Shown here: positions 46,141-55,502 of the stretch, piece by piece
Numbering within the stretch: position 1 is the first letter of the stretch
Layout of the letters: the number at the start of each line of letters is the position of its first letter
Origin: Terripilifer ovatus
GTDB taxonomy: Bacteria > Pseudomonadota > Alphaproteobacteria > Rhizobiales > Beijerinckiaceae
Assembly (NCBI GenBank): GCA_029222685.1
Contig: JARHVB010000018.1
Span: 59,909 to 123,908 of the forward strand
DNA: 64,000 bases
Reading direction: 5' to 3'
Made by a program: the position numbers and the translations under genes
The notes under the pieces: generated by a model
Told to the model about the DNA's origin: nothing
Databases searched by the model: none
Seen by the model: the letters and a program-made list of their open reading frames with translations, nothing else

Positions 46141-47130
46141 TCAGCCCCAGATTGCGAACCCCATTCCGCAGCCGGTGCCGGCCAGCGAGCGGTAGCAGGG
46201 CACATAATCCTGCCATTGCGTGTCGAGATGTTCGCAGGCGCCGGCGACGACGAGCCAGTTCCTGACTTCCGAGGTGCCCGAATTGATCTGCGCCGGTGAA
46301 ATGGCGCGCAGCCAGTCGGCGTCCTTGCGCCTGAAGGCGTCGAGCAGGCCGCGATCGAGCTCCTCGTTGACGGTGAAATGGCTCAGGCCGCCGGAACCGA
46401 GAATGCCGATGCGGGCATCGCCCGGCCAGGCGCGCACGGCCTCGGCGATGGCGCGGCCGAGATCATAGCAGCGGCGCGGGCGCGGCTGGTTGGGCGGAAA
46501 ATAGGTGTTGAGCGCCACTGGCACGATGGGGAGGATGCCGCCGTCCATCAGGCGCTGGTGCACGAAGCCGAAGGCATGTCCCTCGCCGTGCTCCTTGCCG
46601 AGCCGTTTGGCGTGGCTGATGTCGAAGTCCCGGTCCATCAGGAAATCCGTCAGATATGCGGCGAGCTTCGCGTCGACCGGGTATTCGATCGACGTCGCGT
46701 CGACATGATATTGCTGGCGGGCCTTGCGCCACCAGTCCGGCGCGTCCTCGGCCATATGCAGTGGATTGTTGAGAATGGTCTCGCCGCTGTAGATCAGGAT
46801 GGAGGGCATGTTGTCGTCGAAGAACTGTTCATGCTGGTCGTCGCCGATGATGATGAGCGAATCGAGCTTCTCGCTTTCAAGCACCTGGCCGAGCTTCTCG
46901 ATATTGGCGGTGCAGCGGGCGGCGCGTTCCTCCAGGACTTCCGGCCTGATCTGATCGGCGATGGTGTCGCCCGCCATTTCAGCCAACTCGCCGAATGTGC
47001 GCGGCACGCCGTTCTTGTCGATGAGCTTGCGGCCGCTGCGGTCGATCTCGGCATGTCTGGGATAATCCTCCGCCGCTGTCGCCAGCATGGGAGAATGCGA
47101 CGTGCCGATGCCGAGAACGATCTGCGCCAT
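46141..47130 (-). CDS. Class III extradiol ring-cleavage dioxygenase (LigB-like)
   Basis: 329 residues from MAQIVLGIGTSHSP. Candidate Fe(II) ligands are the His of GTSHSP, the His of DDQHEQF and the Glu of NEELDRG; HFTVNEE and GHAFGFVHQR are further active-site blocks. LigB-type enzymes cleave protocatechuate, gallate or related catechols next to the hydroxyls. Longer open frames upstream of ATG 47130 have no family similarity. A small LigA-type subunit gene is not seen, so it is a single-chain or homomeric type. Followed on the same strand by the TauD gene. Confidence 0.87.
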   Translation of the reverse strand: MAQIVLGIGTSHSPMLATAAEDYPRHAEIDRSGRKLIDKNGVPRTFGELAEMAGDTIADQIRPEVLEERAARCTANIEKLGQVLESEKLDSLIIIGDDQHEQFFDDNMPSILIYSGETILNNPLHMAEDAPDWWRKARQQYHVDATSIEYPVDAKLAAYLTDFLMDRDFDISHAKRLGKEHGEGHAFGFVHQRLMDGGILPIVPVALNTYFPPNQPRPRRCYDLGRAIAEAVRAWPGDARIGILGSGGLSHFTVNEELDRGLLDAFRRKDADWLRAISPAQINSGTSEVRNWLVVAGACEHLDTQWQDYVPCYRSLAGTGCGMGFAIWG

Positions 47131-47249
47131 GTTGTTATCCCTTGATTTCTCCGCGGTGCAGGTCCCGCGTGCCTGCGGTGTGTCGAGACACGGCTTCCTC
47201 CGCGGCGCCGGTCGTCCGCTATTCGATTGGCCGAATATCAACTTCCCTT

Positions 47250-47319
47250 GCCAAGAGCAAACGGCCAAGAGCAAACGGCCAAGAGCAAACGGCCAAGAGC
47301 AAACGCCCGAGAGCAAACG
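47250..47319. repeat. Tandem repeat, five 14-bp units
   Basis: Four exact units of GCCAAGAGCAAACG (47250-47305) and a fifth altered unit CCCGAGAGCAAACG. It lies upstream of the LigB-type gene and downstream of the diguanylate cyclase gene, in the 218-bp spacer between two minus-strand genes. Confidence 0.9.
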
Positions 47320-47348
47320 GGCGATCGGGGGGTAAATCGACCAGGATG

Positions 47349-48509
47349 TCAGGCGCGCGCCTGCCAGTCCCTTCTGTCTTGCCCGTCCTGCCCGGACTGA
47401 CGAGCTTCCGCCGTCTCCCAGGCGCGCAATTCGGCGGCCAGCGCCTGCAGGGATTTGTCGCGCTTCTTCTTGTCGTACATGGCGCGGTCGGCCTGTTCGA
47501 GCAGCTTGCCGCGGTCCTGCACTTCCGTCGGGTAGAGCACCGATCCGATGCTCGATCGCACGGTATGGATGGCGTTGCCGATCGGCAACGGCGCGGAGAT
47601 CACCTGTTCCAGCCTTTCGACGAAGAGGTCGAGTTCGCACCTGTCCCGAATCCGTTCCGAAATGACGACGAATTCGTCACCACCGAGACGGGCGACCATA
47701 TCCTCGTGGCGCGTCGAGTATTGCAGGCGGGTGGCGATGGCGCAGAGCAGTTCGTCACCGGCCTTGTGGCCGAATTCGTCGTTGATGTGCTTGAAGTCGT
47801 TGAAATCGATGAACAGCAGGCCGACCTGCATGTGGTTTTTACGATAGTTCCGGTCGACCCGTTCGCAGGCTTCGTCAAGCACCTGGCGCAAATAACGCCC
47901 GTTGGCTATGCCGGTCAGCGTGTCATGGTTGGCGAGGTCGGCAAGCCGCTGGCGTTCAATGTTTCTTTCGCGGCGCAATTGTGCGTTGGCGCGTTCATAG
48001 ATGAACATGGCGAGCACGACCAGGGCGAAATTTGCCAGGTTCACCGTCGCCGTATTGAAGGCTGGATTTGCCGTCGATTCATAGTTCGGCAGGGCTATGC
48101 CGAAGCCTTCGGTGATGATCAGTTGAACGGTTATCGCGGCGAGCACGGCAAAGGCAGCGCGCATGCCGGCGCGGCCGCCGAACATGCAGAAGAAAAAAAT
48201 CGGCGGAATGACGATGAGCGGCAGACACACCGACCTTGGCGCGCCGCCGGTCAGGACGATGGCCGCTGCGATTCCAAAAACGGCGGACCACGACGTCAGC
48301 AAACGAGCGGCATTGTATTGACCGCGCCGGCACAGGATGGCGGCGAAAGTGAAGATGGTGCACAGAACAAAAACAAGGGGTGCAAAAACGAGCTTCGCCC
48401 GGGTTTCGATCTGCTCTTCTCCAAGCATCACAAACACGAAAAGGAACAGCGTCGCCGTCACGTCTATGGCAATGATCGTCTGGTACAGGACCGCAGCGTG
48501 TGAATTCAT
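47349..48509 (-). CDS. Membrane-bound diguanylate cyclase (GGDEF)
   Basis: 386 residues from MNSHAAVLYQT; an ATG at 48623 would add 38 polar residues. About six hydrophobic helices form a membrane sensor part, then a short coil (ERANAQLRRERNIERQRLADL) leads to a C-terminal GGDEF domain with DTLTGIANGRYL, FIDFNDFKHINDEFGHKAGD and RLGGDEFVVI. The catalytic GGDEF is intact. RHED five residues before it matches the RxxD inhibitory c-di-GMP site. It would make c-di-GMP, the activator of BcsA. The C-terminal tail is Gln/Asp/Arg-rich. Confidence 0.94.
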   Translation of the reverse strand: MNSHAAVLYQTIIAIDVTATLFLFVFVMLGEEQIETRAKLVFAPLVFVLCTIFTFAAILCRRGQYNAARLLTSWSAVFGIAAAIVLTGGAPRSVCLPLIVIPPIFFFCMFGGRAGMRAAFAVLAAITVQLIITEGFGIALPNYESTANPAFNTATVNLANFALVVLAMFIYERANAQLRRERNIERQRLADLANHDTLTGIANGRYLRQVLDEACERVDRNYRKNHMQVGLLFIDFNDFKHINDEFGHKAGDELLCAIATRLQYSTRHEDMVARLGGDEFVVISERIRDRCELDLFVERLEQVISAPLPIGNAIHTVRSSIGSVLYPTEVQDRGKLLEQADRAMYDKKKRDKSLQALAAELRAWETAEARQSGQDGQDRRDWQARA

Positions 48510-48996
48510 ATCGGCACCGGCATGGGGCCGGTGGATTTGGGTCTGGTGGCTTTTGCGATACGCGCCGCGGTCCGAGGAGGCCGGCAGCGATATCTGGAAA
48601 AAACCCAGAAACAGACCGAGCATGCTGAGAGGCCCCCGACGGTTCGTGGCTCCGGCGCGGTTCTTCGCCCGCCATCACCAATTCCTTGTGAAAATTGTTG
48701 CGTCCTAAAATCGCTTTAGTGAAGTTTTCCGCGTCCTGCTGATCAGGTGCTCCGAAGGTCGTCCTCCGTGGTTCAGGTCACGGTGTCCGTTCTCGGGGGG
48801 ATCCGAGGACCCATCTCGGGTGCAAGACAAGCCCGGGACGCCCGTCCAAAGTGCAAACGAAAAGCCTGGTATTTGATCGAAAAATTTGTGTTTTCGTTCA
48901 AAAGTGCCTCAAAGGGGCGTGACCTGGATCAAAAGCGGGAGACCTGGTCATCGCGGCGCATTGCCTTGGAGGGACAGGCGCAATAGACCTCCTGAC
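48510..48996. other. Intergenic region between the GGDEF gene and ccmC
   Basis: About 490 bp between divergent genes, including the possible N-terminal extension of the GGDEF gene to 48623. It must hold the promoter of the separated ccmC-D-G operon. An AT-richer stretch (48868-48905, TGATCGAAAAATTTGTG...) is the likeliest promoter position. No repeat or RNA gene was recognised. Confidence 0.35.
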
Positions 48997-49752
48997 ATGC
49001 TCTGGTTCGCCAACCCGGCCAATTTTTTGTGGCTCGCCAACCGCCTGATTCCGTGGCTCGCGGGTCTCTCGGCGGCGATCCTGGCCGTCGGTCTCTATCT
49101 GGCATTTTTTGTCGCGCCTGCCGATTACCAGCAGGGCGACACCGTCCGCATCATGTTCATTCATGTGCCGGCCGCGTGGTTGTCTATGTTTTGCTATGGG
49201 TTGATGGCCCTGGCGGCGCTTGGAACCCTGGTCTGGCGGCATCCGCTGGCCGATGCCGCCCAGCAGGCAGCCGCCCCTCTCGGTGCCGCTTTCACCTTCA
49301 TCTGTCTGGTCACCGGCTCGCTCTGGGGCAAGCCGATGTGGGGCACGTGGTGGGTCTGGGACGCGCGGCTGACCTCGGTGCTGGTGCTGTTCATCATCTA
49401 CCTCGGGCTCATCGCGCTGTGGCGGACGATCGAGGAACCGGCGCTGGCCGGGCGAGCCGCCGCCATTCTGACCCTGGTCGGGTGCGTCAATCTGCCCATC
49501 ATTAAATTTTCTGTGGATTGGTGGAACACGCTGCACCAGCCGGCGTCGGTGTTCCGCCTCGGCGGGCCGACCATCCATCCCTCCATGCTGTGGCCGCTGC
49601 TGATCATGGCGCTTGGCGCCACCCTGCTGTTCGTGACCCTGCATCTGATGGCGACGCGCAATGAAATCCTGCGCCGCCGCCTGCGCCGCCTGTCGATCCT
49701 GGCGGTCCAGGATCGTCGCGCGGTGCCGACAGCGGAAGGGGCGCGCTCATGA
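48997..49752 (+). CDS. ccmC: Heme transporter/ligase CcmC
   Basis: 251 residues, six membrane helices. The heme-handling tryptophan-rich motif WGTWWVWDARLTS and the two expected His sites (MFIHVPAAW and TIHPSMLW) are present. CcmC attaches heme to CcmE in the periplasm for cytochrome c maturation. Start ATG 48997 is supported by GGAGGG about 25 nt upstream only weakly, but the protein aligns from there. Overlaps ccmD by ATGA. Confidence 0.96.
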   Translation: MLWFANPANFLWLANRLIPWLAGLSAAILAVGLYLAFFVAPADYQQGDTVRIMFIHVPAAWLSMFCYGLMALAALGTLVWRHPLADAAQQAAAPLGAAFTFICLVTGSLWGKPMWGTWWVWDARLTSVLVLFIIYLGLIALWRTIEEPALAGRAAAILTLVGCVNLPIIKFSVDWWNTLHQPASVFRLGGPTIHPSMLWPLLIMALGATLLFVTLHLMATRNEILRRRLRRLSILAVQDRRAVPTAEGARS

Positions 49753-49900
49753 GCGATCACGCCGCTTATATTCTGGCTGCCTACGGACTGACGGTGATTG
49801 TCGTGCTCGGCGTCATCGCCGCAATCGTCATCGACCGGCGGCGCATCGAGCGGGCGCTGGAACGTTTCCCGGTGCGCGGCGCCGAGACGGACAACCGGTC

Positions 49901-49904
<4 letters not shown>
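49749..49904 (+). CDS. ccmD: Heme exporter protein CcmD
   Basis: 51 residues, MSDHAAYILAAYGLTVIVVL then a helix end and RRRIERALER. One membrane helix with a cytoplasmic basic tail is the standard CcmD form. It overlaps ccmC and ccmG by ATGA on both sides. CcmD helps release holo-CcmE from CcmABC. The gene is short and easy to miss. Confidence 0.94.
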
Positions 49905-50541
<637 letters not shown>

Positions 50542-50561
<20 letters not shown>

Positions 50562-51240
50562 CCTCTTCTTCCTCTTTAATCTCGTGCTTCATGATCAGCG
50601 GCACCTGCGCCAGTGCGAAGATGATCGTCAGTGGCATGATGCCGAAGGCCTTGAAGCTGACCCAGAAATCCGTGGTCTGCGTGCGCCAGACGATTTCGTT
50701 CAGCGCTGCGAGCACGAAGAAGAACACGCCCCAGCGGATCGTCAACTGGCGCCAGCCTTCCTGCGACAGGTTCATCACCGAATCGAGCACGACAGGCAGC
50801 AGCAGCTTGCCGAAAGCCAGCGATCCGAGCAGCACGCTGCCGAAGATGACGTTGACGATGGTGGGCTTGAGCTTGATGAAGAGGTCATCGTGAAAGAAGA
50901 ACGTCAGCGCGCCGAAGAAGATGACGGCGATACAGGTGACGACCGGCATCACCGGCAGTTTCTTGGTCAGGTGCCACGAGACGAAAAGCGCGACGACGAC
51001 GCTGATCATCAGCACCAGTGTTGCGGCAAAGATGCCGGCCTTCTCGCCCTCGAGCATGGCCTCCGGCAGCAGCGGCGCCAGCAGCGGGCGGAACAGGGCC
51101 GGCCTTGAATTGGCCAGGAAGAACAGAACCAGCGGGCCCATTTCAAGGACCAGTTTCAGCATAGGGTTTTGTTTCATCCGGTCCGGGCCGGCAGGAGCGA
51201 TCGTCTTTTTATTGATGTTCGTTTGGGTCTCGCTTGTCAT
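50542..51240 (-). CDS. yciB: Inner membrane protein YciB/IspZ (septation protein A)
   Basis: 232 residues with five to six helices and the family blocks MGPLVLFFLANS, FFHDDLFIKLKPTIVN, RWGVFFFVLAALNEIVWR and DFWVSFKAFG. It is linked to intracellular septation and envelope integrity. An N-terminal polar extension of about 25 residues precedes the conserved part; MKQNPMLKL (codon 22) is an alternative start. The C-terminus EEEEAVGSRD is repeat-derived. It lies downstream of ftsY on the same strand, 33 bp apart. Confidence 0.94.
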
Positions 51241-51273
51241 CAGCTCGCTTTCAATTCGATCATTCCAATTCGG

Positions 51274-52338
51274 CTATTCTTCAACGTCCGCGTCGATGTT
51301 CGCATCAATGCCTGCGATGGCGCGTGCGAAATCACGCGCCGCGAACGGTTCGAGGTCGTCCATCTGTTCGCCGACGCCGATGAAATGCACGGGCAGGCGG
51401 AATTTCTCGGCGATGGCAACGAGAATGCCGCCGCGCGCGGTGCCGTCGAGCTTGGTCATGACCAGGCCGGTGACGCCGGCGGTGCGGCCGAAGATCTCGA
51501 CCTGCGACATGGCGTTCTGTCCCACTGTGGCGTCGAGCACGAGCAGCACGGCATGCGGCGCTTCCGCATCGACCTTCTTCATCACCCGGACGATCTTTTC
51601 CAGCTCGGCCATGAGTTCGGCGCGGTTCTGCAGGCGTCCGGCCGTGTCCATGATCAGCACGTCGGCGTCTTCGCTGCGTGCCTGTTCGATCGCCTCATAG
51701 GCGAGGCTGGCGGCGTCCGAGCCCTGGCTGCGCGCTACCACCGGCGCGCCGATGCGCTCGCCCCAGATCTTGAGCTGTTCGATCGCGGCGGCGCGAAACG
51801 TGTCGCCGGCGGCGAGCACCACCTTGCGGCCTTCGCCCACAAGTTTTGCCGACAGTTTGCCGATGGTCGTGGTTTTGCCCGAGCCATTGACGCCAACGAC
51901 GAGAACGACGAAGGGCCGTTTCGATGCGTCGATCTCAAGCGGCCGGGCGACCGGCGCCAGGACCTGCTCGATCTCGGCCGCCATGATCGCCTTCACCTCG
52001 GCGGGCTCGATCGTCTTGTCGTAACGGCCCTTGCCCACGGCGCCGGCGATGCGGCTTGCCATGGTGAGCCCGAGATCGGCCTGGATCAGCACGTCCTCAA
52101 GCTCTTCCAGGGTCGCAGCGTCGAGCTTGCGCTTGGTGAAAATGTCGCCGATGCCCTGGCTGAGCGACGACGACGACCGCGCCAGCCCGTCGCGCAGGCG
52201 CTGCCACCAGCTCCGCTTTGGCGTCGTCTCCGGCGCCTTCGCCGCCTCGGCCACCGGCTCAGCAGGGGGCGTGGCGGCCTCGCCACGGCCGAACAGGCGG
52301 CCGAACAGACCCGGTTTCTTGCTTATTTCGTCACTCAT
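51274..52338 (-). CDS. ftsY: Signal recognition particle receptor FtsY
   Basis: 354 residues from MSDEISKK (an ATG four codons earlier, 52350, is possible). A charged N-terminal A region with two Trp (RSWWQRLRDGL) leads into the NG GTPase domain: P-loop GVNGSGKTTTIGKL, DTFRAAA, DTAGR and TKLDGTARGG. It docks ribosome-SRP complexes at the membrane. mtaB and dapF, often next to it in related genomes, are about 8 kb away because of the intervening genes. Confidence 0.97.
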   Translation of the reverse strand: MSDEISKKPGLFGRLFGRGEAATPPAEPVAEAAKAPETTPKRSWWQRLRDGLARSSSSLSQGIGDIFTKRKLDAATLEELEDVLIQADLGLTMASRIAGAVGKGRYDKTIEPAEVKAIMAAEIEQVLAPVARPLEIDASKRPFVVLVVGVNGSGKTTTIGKLSAKLVGEGRKVVLAAGDTFRAAAIEQLKIWGERIGAPVVARSQGSDAASLAYEAIEQARSEDADVLIMDTAGRLQNRAELMAELEKIVRVMKKVDAEAPHAVLLVLDATVGQNAMSQVEIFGRTAGVTGLVMTKLDGTARGGILVAIAEKFRLPVHFIGVGEQMDDLEPFAARDFARAIAGIDANIDADVEE

Positions 52339-52413
52339 ATTCGCTTTCAAATGCGTTCAAAACGCTACGCGAGACTTGACGCTGATCCCTTGCGCCTCGA
52401 TAGCCTGTTCTCC

Positions 52414-53148
52414 ATGACGCCGGAAGAGCTCAATGCCCGCCTTCTCTACCGCGACGGGCTGATGCTCGTCGTGGACAAACCTGCCGGCATTGCCGTGCAC
52501 CGGGGTCCGAAGGGCGGCGACAATCTCGAAGCCCATTTTGACGCCCTCCGCTTCGGCCTGCCGCGGCCGCCGGCCCTGGCACACCGGCTGGATCGCGACA
52601 CGTCCGGCTGCCTGGTTCTGGGCCGCCATCATAAGGCTTTGGAAAAACTTGGCAAATTGTTCAAGCAAGGCCATATCGACAAGATCTATTGGGCGATCGT
52701 CGAGGACGGCCCGGCGGAACACGAAGGGCTGATTGACCTGCCGCTCGGCCGGCTCGACGCCACGCGCGGCTGGTGGATGAAGGTTGATCCCCTCGGCCAG
52801 CCGTCGCAGACGCGCTGGAAGGTGCTCGGCCGCGGCACCGATGCCGCCGGAAAGGCGATCGCCTGGCTGGCGCTGGAGCCCCTGACCGGGCGGACTCACC
52901 AGTTGCGCGTCCACAGCGCCGCCATGGGCTGGCCGATCGTCGGAGACCCGGTTTACGGTTCGTCCGGGCGAGGCACGGGGATAGGATTGCAACTGCATGC
53001 TCGTGAAATCGTCGTCCCCCTCTACAAAAACAAGCCGCCGGTCAAAATCGCCGCACCGGCGCCGGCGCATATGATCGAGCGGCTGAAGGCGTGCGGGTGG
53101 GTGGAAGAGGCGATTGCCCCCATTGTCAGCGAGGACGTGGCGGATTAG
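52414..53148 (+). CDS. RluA-family pseudouridine synthase
   Basis: 244 residues. The catalytic block HRLDRDTSGCLVLGR gives Asp60, preceded by VVDKPAGIAVH and followed by LTGRTHQLRVHSAAMG and GDPVYG, the standard RluA set. There is no N-terminal S4 domain. It would modify uridines in rRNA or tRNA; the target is unknown. It is divergent from ftsY, with 75 bp between starts. Confidence 0.93.
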   Translation: MTPEELNARLLYRDGLMLVVDKPAGIAVHRGPKGGDNLEAHFDALRFGLPRPPALAHRLDRDTSGCLVLGRHHKALEKLGKLFKQGHIDKIYWAIVEDGPAEHEGLIDLPLGRLDATRGWWMKVDPLGQPSQTRWKVLGRGTDAAGKAIAWLALEPLTGRTHQLRVHSAAMGWPIVGDPVYGSSGRGTGIGLQLHAREIVVPLYKNKPPVKIAAPAPAHMIERLKACGWVEEAIAPIVSEDVAD

Positions 53149-53152
53149 GCGC

Positions 53153-54070
53153 TCATTCGACCGCCGTCTCCGCACGCGTCGATGCGAAAATCGCCCCACG
53201 GAACCATTTGTGGGCGGGGTCGGCGTGCGCCGATTTCGTCCAGTAGCCGTACATTCTGAGCGGCGTCGCCTCGAATGGCGGCTTCAGAATTTTGAGCCGG
53301 GCATTCTGCGCGAGGCGCTCCGCCAGACGGCGATGCAGCAGGGCGACGGAACGCGTGCCGGACAGGGCGAACGGGATGAGCAGGAATTCAGGTACGAGCA
53401 AAGCGATATGCGGGCTGAGGCCGGCAAGCAGCATCTGCATTTCGGCGTTGCCGCGCGAGCCTTCGTAGTCGCGCCGGAACAGGACCAGCGGTTGCCGCAG
53501 AAAGCAGTCGCGGTCGATCGTATCGCCTATTTCAGGATGATCCTGGCAGGCGATGACCACGAGTTCGTCGCTGAAAAGGAATTCCGATTTCAACTCACCT
53601 TCCTCGCTCGCGGCTTGCGGAATGATCGCGAGATCGAGCTGGTTGGATTGCAGCTTGCGGAAGATTTCATTGTCGGCCCAGGTCAGTTGCACCGATGTGG
53701 CGGGCGCCTCCTCGTTGAGCCGCGCGAGCAGTTGCGGCAATTGCATCATCGCCACGTAATCGGCTGTGCCGACCTTGAATCTGCGGTTGGAGGCCGCGGG
53801 ATCGAAATGCTTCTTGTCGAGAACCTGCTGCAGAAGCTCGAAGACCGTGACGAGCGGTTCCAGAATGCCTTCGGCGCGATGGGTCAGCGACAGCCGGCGG
53901 CCGTTTTGCACCAGCAGTTGATCGCCGAACATATGGCGCAAACGCAGCAAGGCATGGCTGGTGGCCGACTGGCTTAGCCCGACCTCGCGCCCCGCGCGCG
54001 TGACGTTGCGGTGTCGCAACAACGCCTCCAGGACCGTCAGCAGATTGAGATCGTAGCGCCTCAGCGACAT
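53153..54070 (-). CDS. LysR-family regulator, NodD/NahR-like
   Basis: About 305 residues from MSLRRYDLNLLTVLEALL behind GGGGGAGGAG; an ATG four codons upstream (54082) has no ribosome-binding site. The helix-turn-helix is RNVTRAGREVGLSQSATSHAL, with the LRHMFGDQLLVQ segment typical of the NodD/NahR/LinR branch that responds to aromatic inducers. It is divergent from the ring-hydroxylating oxygenase operon, with 253 bp between starts, and is its likely activator. Its stop lies 4 bp from the RluA-type gene stop. Confidence 0.92.
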   Translation of the reverse strand: MSLRRYDLNLLTVLEALLRHRNVTRAGREVGLSQSATSHALLRLRHMFGDQLLVQNGRRLSLTHRAEGILEPLVTVFELLQQVLDKKHFDPAASNRRFKVGTADYVAMMQLPQLLARLNEEAPATSVQLTWADNEIFRKLQSNQLDLAIIPQAASEEGELKSEFLFSDELVVIACQDHPEIGDTIDRDCFLRQPLVLFRRDYEGSRGNAEMQMLLAGLSPHIALLVPEFLLIPFALSGTRSVALLHRRLAERLAQNARLKILKPPFEATPLRMYGYWTKSAHADPAHKWFRGAIFASTRAETAVE

Positions 54071-54217
54071 CTCCTCCCCCATTTTTAACAGTTCAACTAT
54101 GCATCAAATGGGTGGTCAGCGGCAATCCATGTGCGCGGAGCATGTCCGGGACGCAGGCGCGGCCCGCGTCCCGGCAGGCGTCATCGCCATGACCGCGGCC
54201 GTCCATGAACGCCATCG

Positions 54218-54235
54218 ATAGCAATCATGATCTAT
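54218..54235. promoter_or_regulatory. Candidate LysR binding site upstream of the oxygenase operon
   Basis: ATAG, ten bases, CTAT forms an interrupted dyad about 90 bp upstream of the oxygenase start and between it and the divergent LysR gene. It fits the T-N11-A LysR box. A further hairpin GGGACGC/GCGTCCC (54148-54172) lies closer to the regulator. The assignment is by pattern only. Confidence 0.4.
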
Positions 54236-54323
54236 TCGGATTTGTCTCCTGTCGTCCAAATCGGCAGCTTCCGCCGGGTCGGCACGCGTGTGAACGCGCC
54301 GGCACGGGAGGAACAGCGAGGCA

Positions 54324-55502
54324 ATGCAGACCGAAACCCCGAGCTTAAGCGCGCCCTGGCCGGTAAAGCCGAACGAGCTGCCGAAGGAAATCTTCCACCG
54401 CGAGGATATCTTCCAGCTCGAACTTGAACGGATTTTCCGCGGACCGGTGTGGCACATGGTCGGCCATGTCGCCGAACTGCCGAAGCCCGGCGACTTCAAG
54501 ACGACGATCGTCGGCGACGTCCGCCTGCTGATGATGCATGGCAAGGACGGGCGCGTCCGCGTGTTCCATAACTCCTGCCCGCATCGCGGCACGCAGCTTG
54601 AAACTGCGGCGCGCGGCTGCCGCGGCGAAATCGAATGTCCGTATCACCGCTGGGTGTTCAATATGGAGGGCGCCCTGGTGAGCGCCTCCGGCCGCGACCG
54701 GTTTCCAGCCACGTTCCGCAACGAGGATTACGGCCTGCGCCAGTTGAAGACCGAACAGCGTCACGGCCTGATCTTTTCGACCTTCTCGGACCTGGCGCCG
54801 CCGCTCGATGAATTTCTCGGGCCCGCCGGCGACGTTCTGCGCCAGGCGTTGGGCGGCGACGAGCGGGTGACGCTGCTTGGCTATCAGAAGGTCGTCTATC
54901 ACGGCAACTGGAAGGAATGCAGCGACAACGAGGGCTATCATGCGCCCTTGCTGCATCGCGCTTTCCGGCTGCTCAAGTGGCAGGGCGGCAAGGGCACGCA
55001 GGCCGTCAGCCCCTACGGACACAAAACGATTTCAGCGGAATTGGCGGAAGCGCCAAAGGGCAAATTCCTCAACGACCCTTCATTGATCGAGTTGCGCGAT
55101 CCATCCCGCGTGCCGCGATCATTCGTCGCGCAACTGTTTCCGCTCAACCTCTTCGTCCGTCATCTCGACGTGATCAACATGCGCGTCGCCTTTCCGCTGT
55201 CGCCGCACGCGACGGAGGTCCATTACGCCTATTTCTCGCGTCAGGAAGACGATAGCGAGATGTGTGCGCACCGGCGCCGGCAGGCGGCGAACCTGCTCGG
55301 CCCGAGCGGTTTCATTTCGCTGGAGGATGGCGCGGTGTTCGACCGGCTTCATGAGGGGTCCTACACGCCCGGTACCGTGGCTTTCCAGAAAGGCGTCACC
55401 GACGACGGCGGCATCGAAAGCGTCCAGTTGCAGAACGACGAGGCGAGCAATCTGTTCAAATGGCAGGTGTATCAATCGATGATGGGGTTCACCCATGATT
55501 GA
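54324..55502 (+). CDS. Aromatic ring-hydroxylating oxygenase, large (alpha) subunit
   Basis: 392 residues. The N-terminal Rieske domain has Cys85-Pro-His87 and Cys105-Pro-Tyr-His108 with normal 17-residue spacing. The catalytic domain has NWKECSDNEGYHAPLLH, giving the mononuclear iron His206 and His211 and the bridging acid (Asp201 or Glu203). These enzymes insert one or two oxygens into aromatic rings using electrons from a reductase. It overlaps the small subunit by 8 nt. It resembles the benzoate/salicylate-type group in general layout, but the substrate is open. No reductase or ferredoxin gene is adjacent. Confidence 0.92.
   Translation: MQTETPSLSAPWPVKPNELPKEIFHREDIFQLELERIFRGPVWHMVGHVAELPKPGDFKTTIVGDVRLLMMHGKDGRVRVFHNSCPHRGTQLETAARGCRGEIECPYHRWVFNMEGALVSASGRDRFPATFRNEDYGLRQLKTEQRHGLIFSTFSDLAPPLDEFLGPAGDVLRQALGGDERVTLLGYQKVVYHGNWKECSDNEGYHAPLLHRAFRLLKWQGGKGTQAVSPYGHKTISAELAEAPKGKFLNDPSLIELRDPSRVPRSFVAQLFPLNLFVRHLDVINMRVAFPLSPHATEVHYAYFSRQEDDSEMCAHRRRQAANLLGPSGFISLEDGAVFDRLHEGSYTPGTVAFQKGVTDDGGIESVQLQNDEASNLFKWQVYQSMMGFTHD

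Noticed and set aside
47250..47319. CRISPR array
   Set aside because: Units are 14 bp, directly adjacent and without spacers; no cas genes are nearby.
48747..48986. 79-codon plus-strand frame before ccmC
   Set aside because: No recognisable protein features and it covers the likely ccmC promoter.
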